Origin: Agrostemma githago | Lineage: Eukaryota > Streptophyta > Magnoliopsida > Caryophyllales > Caryophyllaceae | NCBI GenBank assembly: GCA_958450325.1 | Contig: OY288256.1 | Coordinates: forward strand, 48,750,953 to 48,814,952 | Reading direction: 5' to 3' | DNA length: 64,000 nucleotides | Shown: positions 12,801 to 25,100 of the stretch, one piece after another | Position numbering within the stretch: position 1 is the first letter of the stretch | Layout of the letters: every line of letters begins with the position of its first letter | Program-made: the position numbers and the translations under genes | The notes under the pieces: generated by a model | The model's input: the letters and a program-made list of their open reading frames with translations, nothing else | Told to the model about the DNA's origin: nothing | Database searches by the model: none

Positions 12801-14238
12801 CTGATCAAAGTAGCAGAAGTGCTCTTAGAGTTAGCAATCAACTTGGACTGCTCCCACCTTTGGGCATCAATGGCACTGTCAAACCTCATGTAAAACTCAA
12901 CAACTATCATATGAGGATTCGTGAAGTTGTTGAAGAAGTTATTCTTAGACTCAGACCTGGAAGTTGTCCTCATCAACCTTGAAAGAAACAGGTCACGGTG
13001 GTAAGCTGGTATCCACTTCTCTCGCATCTCAAATATCTCTTGAAGCCACTCATTATCCTTAAGATTGTACTTAGTAATAAGATCCTGCCACATCTGTTCA
13101 ACCTGAGTCGGGTTTACATCCTCAACCCAAACAACAGCATTTAGATCCTTAAGAAAATCTATTTCAGTGCATATTTTCGAACCCACTTTATCAGCTACTT
13201 TCTTAATTATGTACCACATGCACAATCTGTGAAATGTGTGGCTTCCAAAAACCTCCTTCACCCCAGCTTTGATTCCCAAATCCTGATCAGTGATAATGAA
13301 GGAAGGAAAAGTACATCTCATTGCCTTTATAAAGTTTTTAAACAGCCAAGCAAAGCCGTTATCTACATATGCATTGAGGAGACAGTATAACAAAATTCCT
13401 TATGTGCATCACGTATTATCTTCAGAACACAAATAATGACAAATATAGCAATAAGAAAAGCTCTTACCATTCTCTCTCCCAACAAGGCCAGCAGCAAATG
13501 CGACACATTTCTTGTGATGATCCATACTCTTGAAGGGAGCAAAGACCATCTTGTAGTTATTCATGTTATATGTAGTGTCAAAAGACACCATATCACCAAA
13601 TAACATGTAGTTCTTTATCATTATAGGGTCAGCCCAAAATAAACGAGTGATCCTTTGTTTATCATCAACATCAAAGTCCAAATAAAAAGAGTCACAGAGG
13701 GATTTCTTTTTCATAAGGATCTCAATGAACATCTTTCCATCAGAGTCCTTGATGAACTTCTTTATATCTCTACCAAAATTTTTAAAATCAACTTTTGATG
13801 CACCTACATATTTGTAACCCTTTACAAACTGCTTGAACATTATTCTTACAGTTTTAACGACACCTTGGTTCACCATGGAGTTGTCAATGATCATCTTTTT
13901 GTGCAAAATGGTGAGTTTCCTTGCCTTTTTAAGGTGCATCATCATGGAAGGTGTGTTCAAAAAATGGTTATGTCCATTAAATTCTTTGATTTTATATCGC
14001 CCATAAGATGTTCTGTCTAAGATGATTCTGGCCATACAAAAAATTCTTGTTATCTCTCTTCTTTGCTGTTGTCCCTTATGTTCATATTCACCTTCTTTAT
14101 TGCAGACAATGTACATTTTTTTAACGATACCACGACTAGTGCGTCCAGTGCTCTTCCTAGCAATGAAGCCACCAGCAGTTGCGTACTTGGAATAAAATTA
14201 AAATGCTTCTTCCAATCCTGGAAAAATTTGACCCACAT
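9832..14238 (-). pseudogene. FAR1/FHY3-type MULE-derived transposase gene, disrupted
   Basis: Reading on the minus strand, a FAR1-type DNA-binding region (about 14238-14010, with a frameshift near 14180) is followed by the MULE transposase core (13960-12790; FGDMVSFDTTYNMNNY and ITDQDLGIKAGVKEVFGSHTF are typical), then a SWIM zinc finger (CACKMFEQRGLLCRHAL near 10360), and a C-terminal CCHC knuckle (CNACGEMGYHDSRNCP). A GT-AG intron at 13363-13467 restores the reading. The gene is cut by the insertion at 10553-12762 and has an in-frame stop near 10440, so it is broken. FAR1-like proteins are either domesticated light-signalling factors or transposases. The flanking repeat arrays and the end sequence at 15.6 kb favour a transposon gene. 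Confidence 0.85.
10553..12762 (+). mobile_element. probable solo LTR inserted in the FAR1-like gene
   Basis: The insert begins TGTAACATCTC and ends GGGGGTTACA, the TG...CA ends of an LTR. Flanking 5-bp sequences are TGTAG (10548-10552) and AGTAG (12763-12767), a target duplication with one mismatch. Removing the insert rejoins the FAR1 reading frame between EKHASEIY and TRTVFYELQ. No PBS, polypurine tract or retrotransposon protein is seen, so a solo LTR is more likely than a full element. The open frames at 10506-10946 are low-complexity and not genes. TGTAACA ends resemble those of Tekay/Del-type chromoviruses, which is inference only. Confidence 0.75.
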
Positions 14239-14337
14239 AAGGTTTCAATTCTTTGGGACAACTTGATATCTTCAAATCTTGGTCAGAATTAGGTTCGGGA
14301 GTATTTATATAAATTTAACACATAATATTAAATTCAA

Positions 14338-15030
14338 CATCAAAATTATGAACGATTCTCAACATGTACAACATATATTAAGTTATATACATCAAAGCAG
14401 CAACTGCTTTAACTATGAACAATTCTCAACATGTACAACAAATACTAAGTTATCTACATCAAAGCAGCAACTTCTTTAACTATGAACAATTCTAAACATG
14501 TACACCAGATATTAAGCTATCTACATCAAAGCAGCAACTGTTTTAACTATGAACAATTCTCAACATGTACAACATATATTAAGTTATCTACATCAAAGCA
14601 GCAACTGCTTTAACTATGAACAATTCTCGAGATGTACAACAGATACTAAGTTATCTACACCAAAGCATCAACTGCTTTAACTATGAACAATTCTTAACAT
14701 GTACAACAGATATTAAGTTATCTACATCAAAGCAGCAACTACTTTAACTATGAACAATTTTCGACATGTACAACAGATTAAGTTATCTACATCAAAGAAG
14801 CAACTGCTTTAACTATGAACAATGCTCGACATGTACAACAGATATTAAGTTGTGTACATCAAAGCAGCAACTGCTTTAACTATGAACAATTCTCGACATG
14901 TACAACAGATATTAAGTTGTGTACATCAAAGCAGCAACTGCTTTAACTATGAACATTTTTCGACACGTACAATAGATATTAAGTTGTGTACATCAAAGCA
15001 GCAACTGCTTTAACTATGAACCAAATAATA
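14338..15030. repeat. 67-bp tandem array
   Basis: About ten units. The landmark AACATGTACAAC occurs at 14361, 14428 and 14495, exactly 67 bp apart. Each unit has CATGTACAACAGATATTAAG, TATCTACATCAAAGCAGCAA and CTGCTTTAACTATGAACAAT. It is related to the array at 8630-9645 and lies just beyond the 5' end of the FAR1-like gene. Confidence 0.9.
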
Positions 15031-15537
15031 TAAGAAACGTTTCTATGAAAACTTGAAGCAATTGAATTGATGAAGTAATATAAAGTGAAATTGAAAAATA
15101 GATGAATTAATGAAATATTTTACCTAATATATTGGAATCTCCCATCATCAAACATGTTGCAGTTGTTTCTTGATTATTCACTGCATTCAAAAAACGAATC
15201 ACGGCATAAATAAATTAAGAATCAGACTTAAAATCTGAAATTGAATTTTAGAATAAGTATAAATTTTCTGACCTAAATCTGAAATAGTTGAAGGTGAAAT
15301 TGAAGGATTTTCATATGTATCTAATTTTTGATGATTTGATTAAGAATTAGTCGCCATTGAAGATGCAGAATTACTCGCCATTGAAGGTGCAGAATTACAC
15401 GGCAATGAATTTCAGAGGTTTTCAGAGTAGAGAGAGAAAGTAGTAGTGTTCAAATGATAGGGTTTTAGAAGGTGGAGAGGAGCAGAGCGTGTTTTTTAGT
15501 CTTTTAATCTGGATCATTAGATCAGATCTTAATCTAA
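15031..15537. other. subterminal AT-rich segment of (TA)n-inserted element
   Basis: No gene is seen. The end of this segment (AATCTAATGGTCCAGATTGT around 15529-15550) matches the equivalent place of the element at 55809-56643, so I place it inside the same kind of mobile element. Confidence 0.5.
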
Positions 15538-15657
15538 TGGTCCAGATTGTGCCTCTATGGGTGTAAGGAGTTACTCTGCCTCACCGGAACCCGCCTCTCT
15601 CTATGGTCCAGATTGTGCCTCTATGGGTGTAAGGAGTTACTCTGCCTCACCGGAACC

Positions 15658-15671
<14 letters not shown>
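15538..15671. mobile_element. right terminus of a (TA)n-inserted element, tandemly duplicated
   Basis: A ~66-bp terminal sequence is present twice in tandem (15538-15603 and 15604-15671). Each copy contains GGGTGTAAGGAGTTACTCTG and CTCACCGGAACCCGCCTCTC. The same terminus closes the element at 55809-56643 (GGGTGCAAGGAGTTATCCTG, CTCACCGGAACCCACCTC), again followed by a TA tract. By this match the segment to the left, with the repeat arrays and the FAR1-like gene, looks like a large member of the same family. Its left terminus was not found in the window. Confidence 0.65.
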
Positions 15672-15721
<50 letters not shown>

Positions 15722-15722
15722 A
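15662..15722. repeat. (TC)n(TA)n microsatellite
   Basis: A CT tract of about 28 bp is followed by a TA tract of about 35 bp. The second Harbinger gene-like frame begins only nine bases after it. Confidence 0.95.
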
Positions 15723-15730
15723 TTTCAGAA

Positions 15731-17126
15731 ATGGCTCGTAATGGTCTTTCTTTGAGAAGGAGGAGAGATTTGGATTTTATTCAATACGTGACTGTTGTAA
15801 TTAATTGTGTTGTATTTCTACATTTGGCGTCGTACACTATTAGAAATTTGGTACATGACTCTCAATATTTAACATTAGATAAAAAAAAAACTAGAAGGAA
15901 AAGAATAGTTTATAACTTGAATAGAATGATTAACGAAAGTGGCATCATGTGTAGAAACTTTCTTCGCATTAATCGTCACATATTTGGGATACTTCTTGAA
16001 ATGATTAGAGATGTGGGGGTTTAAAGGGTACAAAAAATATGTGTTTGGAGGAAATTATTGCAAGTTTCTTATATACAATAGCGCATCATAAAAAGAATAG
16101 AATGATAGGTGCACATTTTTATAGAAGCGGTTAAAGTGTTAGTAGACAATTTCACGCTTGTTTAATGGCAATATTGAAGTTACACGTCATGTTGCTTAAA
16201 TAAACAACGCCCATACTAGAAGACTTTGAGGATGATAGGTGGAAGCATTTTAAGGTACCATAAAAAACTCTTCTCGTTTAAATAAAATAGATATTTGACC
16301 ATATTTTAAATAAAACTTTTTGTGTGTAGAATTGTTTAGGTGCACTTGATGGTACAATGATTAGTGTAAATGTGCCTTGCAAGGAACGACCTAAATATCG
16401 GACGAGAAAAGGTAACCTTACAATGAATGTACTAGGAGTTTGCTCTCCCGAGATGGAATTTATATATGTCTTACCTGGTTGGGAGGGATCAGCACATGAT
16501 GGTTGTATTCTCTGAGATGATATCTATAGGCCAAATGGATTAAAAGTGCCTAAAGATAATTCAATTTTAAAAAATTGTGCCTAACATAATTAAACATAAA
16601 TTAGTGATTATATAATAAAATAGTTTTTTGATGTCATAAGGTTGTTATTACTTATGTGATGGTGGCTATACTAACGGAGATGGATTCCTTGCACCATATA
16701 GAGGTCATCGTTATCATCTTAAAGAGTGGAATAGTGGTCCTCATCGACCGCAAACCGCCGAGGAATATTTCAACCTAAGGCACGCACAAGCTAGAAACGT
16801 TATTGAACGATGCTTCGGGTCACTCAAGGGAAGATGGAGAATACTTAGAAGTTCGTCTTGGTTTAGTTTACAAACATGGTCGTATTGTACTTGCATGTGC
16901 TTTGTTACATAATTTGGTGAAGAGGTATATGTCTACTGAATCATTTGATGATGATGACTTATATGAAGAAATTGAGAGTGATGGTGACGGAAGTGATGAT
17001 GATGATGATGATGATGATGTGGAATACATAACTTCGATTAATGTATCCAACTCTTGGACAAATTGGAGAAATTCATTAGCGCAAAACATGCTCAACACTT
17101 GGAGAGCTGGAAACCGGATTAATTGA
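15731..17126 (+). pseudogene. PIF/Harbinger transposase, decayed
   Basis: The start at 15731 (MARNGLSLRRRRDL) gives the usual helix-rich N-terminus to 16022. After a shift comes the section with RMIGAHFYRSG. A probable intron ends near 16330, and the catalytic domain follows: GALDGTMISV (first Asp), PGWEGSAHDG (second Asp), then after another apparent intron ending near 16640, RNVIERCFGSLKGRWRIL (Glu) and RIVLACALLHNLVKRYM. The C-terminus has a run of eight Asp. PIF/Harbinger transposases cut and move elements with TWA-type targets. Stops (for example near 16515) and shifts (near 16020 and 16850) show decay. The partner Myb/SANT-like gene follows downstream. Confidence 0.85.
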
Positions 17127-17335
17127 ACTACTTTGTATTATTTGGGTTTTAGCATGTCATGTTCGTACTGATTTTAGTTTTTATAACTTAAGTTGAACTT
17201 GTTTTATTTCATACAATTTTCTTGTATGTGTTATGTCTTGTAGAAACTTGGTGAGCATTTGAATTATTTAATATCGTGTTTAAGTTCTTAATTTAAATTA
17301 ATTTTGTGTTAGCTATTTTATGTTGTTGTCATTTT

Positions 17336-17460
17336 TCAGTAGGATTGATGAAAATGCTTCTAGTGGAGGTGGAAGAGGCAAAAACAAACATTTTTGGACT
17401 AAAGAAGAAGATAATGCTTTGATTTTATTTCCTTTGATCATGTTCGTAGAAACCTTAATG
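17336..17460 (+). pseudogene. Harbinger Myb/SANT-like gene, 5' piece
   Basis: The frame encodes a Gly/Arg/Lys-rich start followed by KHFWTKEEDNALI, the beginning of a Myb/SANT-like DNA-binding domain of the kind found in the second protein of PIF/Harbinger elements. It is cut at 17460 by the insertion of the long LTR that starts TGTAACACCCCG. The rest of the gene resumes beyond 30300. Confidence 0.65.
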
Positions 17461-18659
17461 TGTAACACCCCGTGTTTTTGACCATTTTAGTTATTTCTAA
17501 TAACGATTAATATTAATAAATCAAGTCTCAACAAACTATTTTAAATAGTAATATTCAATTCTGGTGCCTTTGGAATCTTTCTATTTCACTTCACTATTTG
17601 CATAACTGAAATTTCTATCGTTATCGCATTTCTGCGCGATTTCGTAAAACGGTTTCTATTTTCTCATACGGACTCCGATTGAGGCGTTTCAAAAGCTTAA
17701 ATTTATTATTTTTCCAATACATACACAATGGGCATAATAAAAATTACAATTTCTAAGTGCATGATAAAAATATTGTACTGGACAACTCCTTTGGAACGAA
17801 AATCGTCACCCGATTAATCGTTTCTCGATTTTTGATTTCCGTACTTATTTCCTATCCATTATGGAATAAAATCAACCCAAAAGATCATATTTTAAAGGCA
17901 CTAGATTTGCCATATGTATCACAAAGCTCAAGTATGCTATTCACATCAAAAACACCAATTTGAGTAATGTACCATCAATTCCATGACTAGCTATTTTGAG
18001 CTGGATTTCATTCTTTGTCTATCCTTGTCCTCCTCATGCTCTTGGCTGCCAGGAATACCTTAAAACACATCCATTTAGCTTCATTATTCACCAAGTTCAC
18101 TCACCTAATATCCTCTTCCAAAACCTATCTAAAAACCAAAGAAAATCCTAAGTATTCATAAGTTCCTAAAGGCTTTACGCCACCATTTCCAAGAGATCTC
18201 ATCCCTTTTTTCTCTTATCTTATATACTAATTATTTTTAAACTTATTTAATAGTATAACTACTAGCTTATTTTGTTTTTGTGTCCTACAAACTAATTTAT
18301 GAAGAGGAGCAAGAGAAAAGGGGCATCGATCTTCGTTTTCATATATGTTGTTTAATCGATTATTTATGCTTAAGGTAACCTAACTTTTCTTCGCCCTCAA
18401 ATCTCGTAGTATAGTGTTTAGACTCTAACTAACATATAACATCATGTTTAGGACTAAAATATAAGATCCCCAAGTTCAAAGTTAACTATTTGTTGATTTA
18501 TCACTTAACAATACATGCTGTAAAATAGATTCTGTGATGTATGATGTATGTTTACGATTTTTATGTGTAAAATATGTTTCAAATTAGCCATAAGTTCCTT
18601 CATGAAAGTTGTAGATCTAAATGTCTAAAATATATGAACAATATGAAAAGTAAGTTTTT

Positions 18660-19364
18660 ATGATTATACTCTATATTTTTTTTGGAAAAGTCATTGATTC
18701 TTATTCAATAAAATTCCAAAAGTACAAATACAAAGCCATAGTGTTGATTAAGCTAAGCTTAGAATTTGTTGGATCTCGGCTCTATTAGCAACATGAAATG
18801 ATCGAATACATAATTGCATTTGGGTGACCCGTATTATAGCTTCAGGTTTCTTCGTATATTTTGGAAAATCCGCGAATTTCTTTCCCTCCATATTACATAG
18901 ATACATATGACGAGTGCGCACCTTCTCTGCCTTTTAATCATACTTTTACCTTGATTGCAATGGGTATACCATCTCGGTAGTGCAGGAAGGGCATCGGGGG
19001 CGTTCATGTGAAGCCAACATTTGATTCTACTCCAAATAAGCTAGGCAAAGGAGCATTCGAAGAACAAATGAATCTGATTTTCAGCAACCATTTCACATAG
19101 AGTACATCGATTAGCACAATTTATACCTCCGTGTTGCAATGTTTCCACCATAGCAAGTGCATCCTCAACAGCCAAAGTTGCGACAAAAGAATGCTTGGGA
19201 GCATTAATATTATCCCATACAAGAGGACCCATTTAACCTTACTCTCATGTGGCCTCAATAGGTTATAGAGTGCCAGTAGATGAAGCTTCCCTCCCCTCGT
19301 ATTGGTGTTTAACAGTGCAGTAGCTGTTTGTTTACTACCTGCAGCATGATTATACTCTATATTT
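18660..19364 (-). mobile_element. 5'-truncated LINE fragment with 19-bp target duplication
   Basis: The direct repeat ATGATTATACTCTATATTT occurs at 18660-18678 and 19346-19364. Between them a minus-strand frame (about 19232-18760) encodes CTLCEMVAENQIHLFFECSFA, the zinc-binding domain that follows reverse transcriptase in plant LINEs. A T tract at the left edge is the poly(A) tail on the minus strand. The empty site is present in the inverted LTR copy near 25425, which confirms the boundaries. It is a dead-on-arrival fragment. Confidence 0.9.
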
Positions 19365-21611
19365 AATAATGATTTATTTCGTAAAATGGTTTTGTATGAT
19401 TCTATATACTATTTGGGTAAATAATAGGTTTCTTGATGTTAAACTTTATTTTGGACTTGAAAAAAATAATTATGTTCCTGATGATGTCTAGTATATGCGC
19501 GCAAAATTTCATGTAAATCCATCATATATATTATTATTTATAAAATGTGTACTAAAATGGGCCAAATCATGATTTTATTTAAGAGCATTTATAAACTATT
19601 TTAATCTAAATTTCTGGGGTTAAGTTATGTACAAATATAGGTATCTAAAATTAATGTTTAGTTAACTTTCATGATTTTTAAGTATTTTAAAAGATTTAAA
19701 AGAGATTATTGAAAATCGTATCATTTTCATTTTAGTTTCTTAAAAATAATAAAACTTCTTATTTCTACAAAATGAGTTTATATATGGAAGCCTAACTCAT
19801 AAAAATATATTTATACAAAAATCATGATTTACAAATGACATTTGAAAAATGACTTATTTTGTATCCTTAATAATGTTACTGATTTCGTTATGACTTAAAT
19901 TTATTTTTGTAAAACTCTAAGTTTTGAGAAATATAATACTAGATAAGGTTAAAAATGATTTTTATATTTATTATAAATTTATTTGATTTTTGAAATATTT
20001 TACTAAGTATAAATAGGTTTTACAAGATAAGTATACTTGTACAAATACGAAACCGTCTACAAAATACTAAATACGTACACTTGGAGAATAAATATACTAA
20101 ATACTTATGCCAAAAAAGTATAGAGTACTAAAAGACGAATAACCCAAAAGTACTAAGTTAAAACATGCTTAAATGTGCTAAACAACATTTAAACTTTATA
20201 ATAAGCAATTAAGGACTAACTAGTGAATAAGTCAAACTAAGGGTTGACTAGTCCACTTTGGTCAAACTTTGACTTTGAAAGTCAATCTGGAAAAAATCAA
20301 TATAAAGAAACCCTCTTGAATAATATACTTAGAAATAATTGAATCTTTAATCAAATCTCAACTAATGAACGCTTCAAATAATATATATCTCAAATAATAT
20401 GTTCCAAATCTCTTATATCAGTATACTAAAAACTATCAGTTAAGATAAATTTTATGACAATTGATAATGTTTGTTTATCTTAAAATCGGTATACTTAAAT
20501 TCCGTAGGAACAGCAGTACTTCCAGTCGGTGTGTTACCTAAGCCGGTGATCAGACACGTTTTCACGAACGATGTTATCGACACCAATCATGGTGAAAATG
20601 GACCTGTGCCCTGACAATACCCTCTGAGTTGTCTTCACCATTCCATGTTGTAATGACTTGTTCCGAGTTAATACACAACCCACAGACTGGTCACCCTTGT
20701 GGAACCCGATATTGTTTCATCCCTCTAGTCATCAGACATGTGCCCCACGATGACCGCTGAGCTTGATATTCCAGAGACTCTGTCCTTATAAGACACCCAA
20801 ATTCAGCCTACGTTTCGTGTTGGGCGCTATCTTGGTAAAGTTTAGAAGGTGATGCGATAGAAGACGGCTTCGAAAGTAGACTACGACACTTGGAGTCACT
20901 GCTCATGGGAGGTCATGATGCATCCTGCCGGTGCGAGAAAATGCTAAGAATTAAATGGGCAACCAGCTCTTTATGAGTTTGTCAGTAGAGTAGTAGTCGA
21001 CCAGTTGTCATTGAGGTGCTCGGTTGTGTAAAGGTTCTCTTTCCCGAGACCAAGAGTATGGATTGGGTGTGTGCGCATACATAGACAAGGGCATTGATCA
21101 ACTATCACTCTATATCGAATATCTTTGGGGGTGGAATACCTTCCTACCTTTGCCTTAGAAGTGTATGAGACATCATCTGTTTAGCAAGGCCTCTGAGTCC
21201 ATGCACTTGCAGTCCTTCTCCGTATGTCTGTCAACTTAAGTAAGTCAATTTTGGCGTTCGATCATATTGAGCACTAGGATTGAGATGTAAACCTCCTAGT
21301 ATCAATATGATTGGCGGGATTGATGATCCCATCCGCACTTATGGTGAGATGGAAGCCTTAAGTACAAATGAGACATTATTAGTCATATTTCGTGCATTGT
21401 GTGTAAAAGAAACCTTGGTTTTTAAACTAAATGACTGCAGTTTTCTAAATTACATGTTTCGGTATGGCTCCTTATTGTTCTAAATCCACTTGATAAATTA
21501 GTTTGGAATGAACACATATATTCAAAAGTGATATACTTGTCATGTTTCACATGTTAAATGCTGAATGAATTGATTCACATGATGTATGCTCGATGATGAT
21601 ATATCCATTAT

Positions 21612-22189
21612 GGGGCGGTTTGGTTCGCAAAGAGGTATGAGTTTAGAATCAGGAATCAAACCAGGGTGGTATGTGGTTGATACTTGATTCCTGATACTTG
21701 GTGTTTGGTTCATTTTTTTAGACGATTGAGATTCAAATCCGAAATTCTAGTTTTTTTAAAATTATATTCAATAATTATATTTTAAATATATAAAAATTTA
21801 TATAACACTGACTATAAAATCTAAATAATTTAACATGAAAAAATAATTCATTAAAAACAACTTTTTTTGACGATATAAAACACTGAGTTACATTAAAAAA
21901 AATTTAAAATAATTTTTTAGTATTTTAAATTAGTATTTTTCAATAAAATATTTCAGTAATAATATTTTAACAAAAAAAACTGGAACAATTTTTTTCGGAA
22001 AATCAAACAAAGTTTGATTCCAAGGGTATGAATCTCATACTCACCCCCTCCCTTGGGTATGAGAAACCCTACCACGAGGATTTGAGGTATGGGTATCGAA
22101 ATGAAAATTTGTCAACCAAACACAAGGTATGAGTTTGGTTCATTCTAAACCCATACCTCATACCCAAATTGAGTGAACCAAACGGCCCC
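21612..22189. mobile_element. PIF/Harbinger-like MITE
   Basis: Terminal inverted repeats begin GGGGCGGTTTGGTTC on the left and, in complement, GGGGCCGTTTGGTTC on the right. They are flanked by a 3-bp TAT repeat (21609-21611, 22190-22192). The 578-bp interior is AT-rich and non-coding, and GTATGAG words repeat near both ends. The termini match the right end of the Harbinger relic at 31903-31918. A hAT origin is less likely because no 8-bp duplication is seen. Confidence 0.75.
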
Positions 22190-25100
22190 TATGTTTCTCA
22201 TGTTATTCACAAGATGTATGCTTTACTGTTTACTTCTCCCATGTCATTCCCCTGATGTATGCTTTACTGTTTTACTTCTCACATGCTACTCACAGGATGT
22301 ATATTTCACTGTTTTGCTTTTCACCTGCTATTCACATAATGTATGCTTTATCGTAATTCATATCGCATGCTTGTTTCACATGCCGTTATGTTCACGTGTT
22401 AAACTGAACTCACTTCATGTGTATCTCACATTGTATATATGTCGACTTGTAATGTGACATGTTCGCTTATCTGTTAATTAGATAACCTAAAGATTGTACT
22501 ACATTGATTATTCGGGACCGTGTTAGAAGGACAATTAGGTTACCCCCACTAAGTGGGACATGTATATTTAAATATGCATTCAGGTTGACAAACCTTCAAG
22601 ACTGAACATGAGGACATGCATGAGTGCAAGAGATACAGCTCAGCTGTAACAACCCGGTTCTTCCAATGACATTAACCAACAAGGCGGAAAATAGTTAAAT
22701 CGTAAAAAGTTGTAAAAATTAAAAACCGTCGACTCAAGTGAGTCTTTTACCAAAAAATGAACCGTTCGTTAAAATACAACAACTGAAAACCGAATTACAA
22801 ATTTCTAAATATGATAGTCTGACAAAATTTGTGTTATAAGATTTATAGTTTGACACTCTCATCTTCCAAGCTGTATATCTTGCACTCATGCATGCCCCCA
22901 TGTCCACCTGAATGCATATTTAAATATACATGTCCCACTTAGTGGGAGTAACCTAACCATCCTTCTAACACGGCCCCGAATAATCAATGTAGTATAACGT
23001 TTAGGTTATCTAATTAACAAATAAGCAGGCAAGTCACATTACAAATCGACATGTATACAATGTGAGATACACATGAAGTGATTTCAGTTAACATGCGAAT
23101 CAATTTAAATATATAAGACATGTAGGTTATATATAATAAAGTAATACATAAATCATATGAGTATCATGTGAATAGAATACAGTAAAGCATGGATCATGGA
23201 TTCATAGAAGTGTCATGTGAAAATAGAGTAAGACATACATAATACAAATCATATGAAACATAATGTCAATCATAATCAATTTCAGGCAGGACATATAACA
23301 AAACATCACTTCCCATTATCAATCATTTCAATCACATCATTAGTCATAAGAGTATAGAACAGTAACGAAACATACTAACACATGTGATTTAGAAAACTGT
23401 AGTCATTTACTTTTAAAAACAATGATTTTCTTTCACACAATGCATGGGGCGCGATAACTAATGTCTCATGCACACTTAAGGCTTGCATCTTACCATAAGT
23501 GCGGATGGGAACATCAATCCCGCCAATCATATCGATACTAGGAGGTTTACATCTCACCCCCAGTGCTCAATAGGATCGAACAACAGCTATGATTTGATTT
23601 AGAACTCTAATCGCGAGGGAGAACAGACTGCTGATGATGTAGACGACAACTCGTAGAAGCCTACCCACACCACCTCGAGGCCCACTGACAACACGCAGAA
23701 GCAAGGAAAAGAATCACGTACACAACCGTGAATAAAAGTGCCAATATATCAAAAAGAGAGTAGAGCTGATCAGGCCCTTGTCAAATACATGCGCACGTAC
23801 CCCCTAACACAACTCTAGGACTCCCGCAGGTCCTCAGTGATAGCCGGTGACTCCTACTCTAACGACAATCCATCCACACGCAGCTTCAGGATGTGTTGTT
23901 CGTACTCTCATAGCAAAAGCCCTCTGAGCAATCTCCCATCACGTCGATCTCTAAACCTTGGCATAATATTGCCCAACACATAACGATACTACGATAGATT
24001 GTCTATAGGAGACATATAAGGATGCTGAACACTTAGACTCCCGTAGGATCATTGGTTCAGACAACCAGAATGATCGCATACCGTCCCGAAGGTACAGTTG
24101 CTACATCTGGGTCACTTGGTAACGATCGGTCAGACTCTTGTAGGACCTTAGTTCAGATAATCGGAAGGATGCATACTGTCTCGTAGGTACAGAAGCCCCA
24201 AGAAATGTAACACTCGGAAGGTCCACTACTGATTCATGTAGGACACTGACTGACCAGAAGGTACAACAGTTCCTTAAGCTAATTTAGGAACGATTTACTA
24301 AACGATCATTATAATTATGTTAAGTGTCTCTTACTTGACTGATCATCTTAAGTATATTTGATGTTAGAGATTTAGAACGTTTTATTTTATATATATATAT
24401 ATATTATTTGAACGTTCATTATTTGAGATTTGATTAAAATTCCATTATTTCTAAGTACATTATTTAAAATGAGTTCTTTTATCTTGACTTGGTCTATGTT
24501 GACTTAGAAAGCCAAAGTTTGACCAAGATGGACTAGTCAACTCTTAGTTTTGACTTAATCACCAATTAGTCCTTAAGTGCGTATTATAAAGTTTAAGTAT
24601 TGTTTTGCACATTTAAGCATTGTTTAACTTAGTACTTTTGGGTTATTCGTCTTTTAGCACTCTATACTTTTTGGGCACAAGTATTTAGTACATTTATTGT
24701 TCTTGTGTACGTATTTAGTATTTTTATATGGTTTCGTATTTGTACAAGTATACTTATCTCTTAAAGCCTATTTATACTTAGTTAAATATTTCAAACATCA
24801 AATAAATCTATAATAATTATAAAAATCATTTTTAACCTTATTATGTATCATATTTCTCAAAACTTAGAGTTTTACAAAAATAACTTTAAGTAATAACTAA
24901 ATCGATAATATTATTAAGGATACTAAATGAGTTATTTTTCAAATGTTTTTTTTAACTTTTGATTTTCGTACTCAACATACTCTAATGAGTTAAGTTTCCA
25001 GATATAAAGTCATTTTTCAAAAATAATAAGGTTTTATATTTTTAACAAATTAAAAACGAAAACAGTACGGTTTTCAATACTTTCTTTTAAATCGTTTAAA

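Noticed and set aside
6640..15722. Left terminus of the large (TA)n-inserted element at the 6640-6709 TA tract
   Set aside because: The expected inverted terminal sequence is not next to this tract, so the left border is left open.
21280..21483. Conserved-looking frame MRCKPPSI..., present again inverted at 23375-23557
   Set aside because: Both copies are the same part of LTR 1 and LTR 2, so the similarity is due to the shared LTR and not to a gene.
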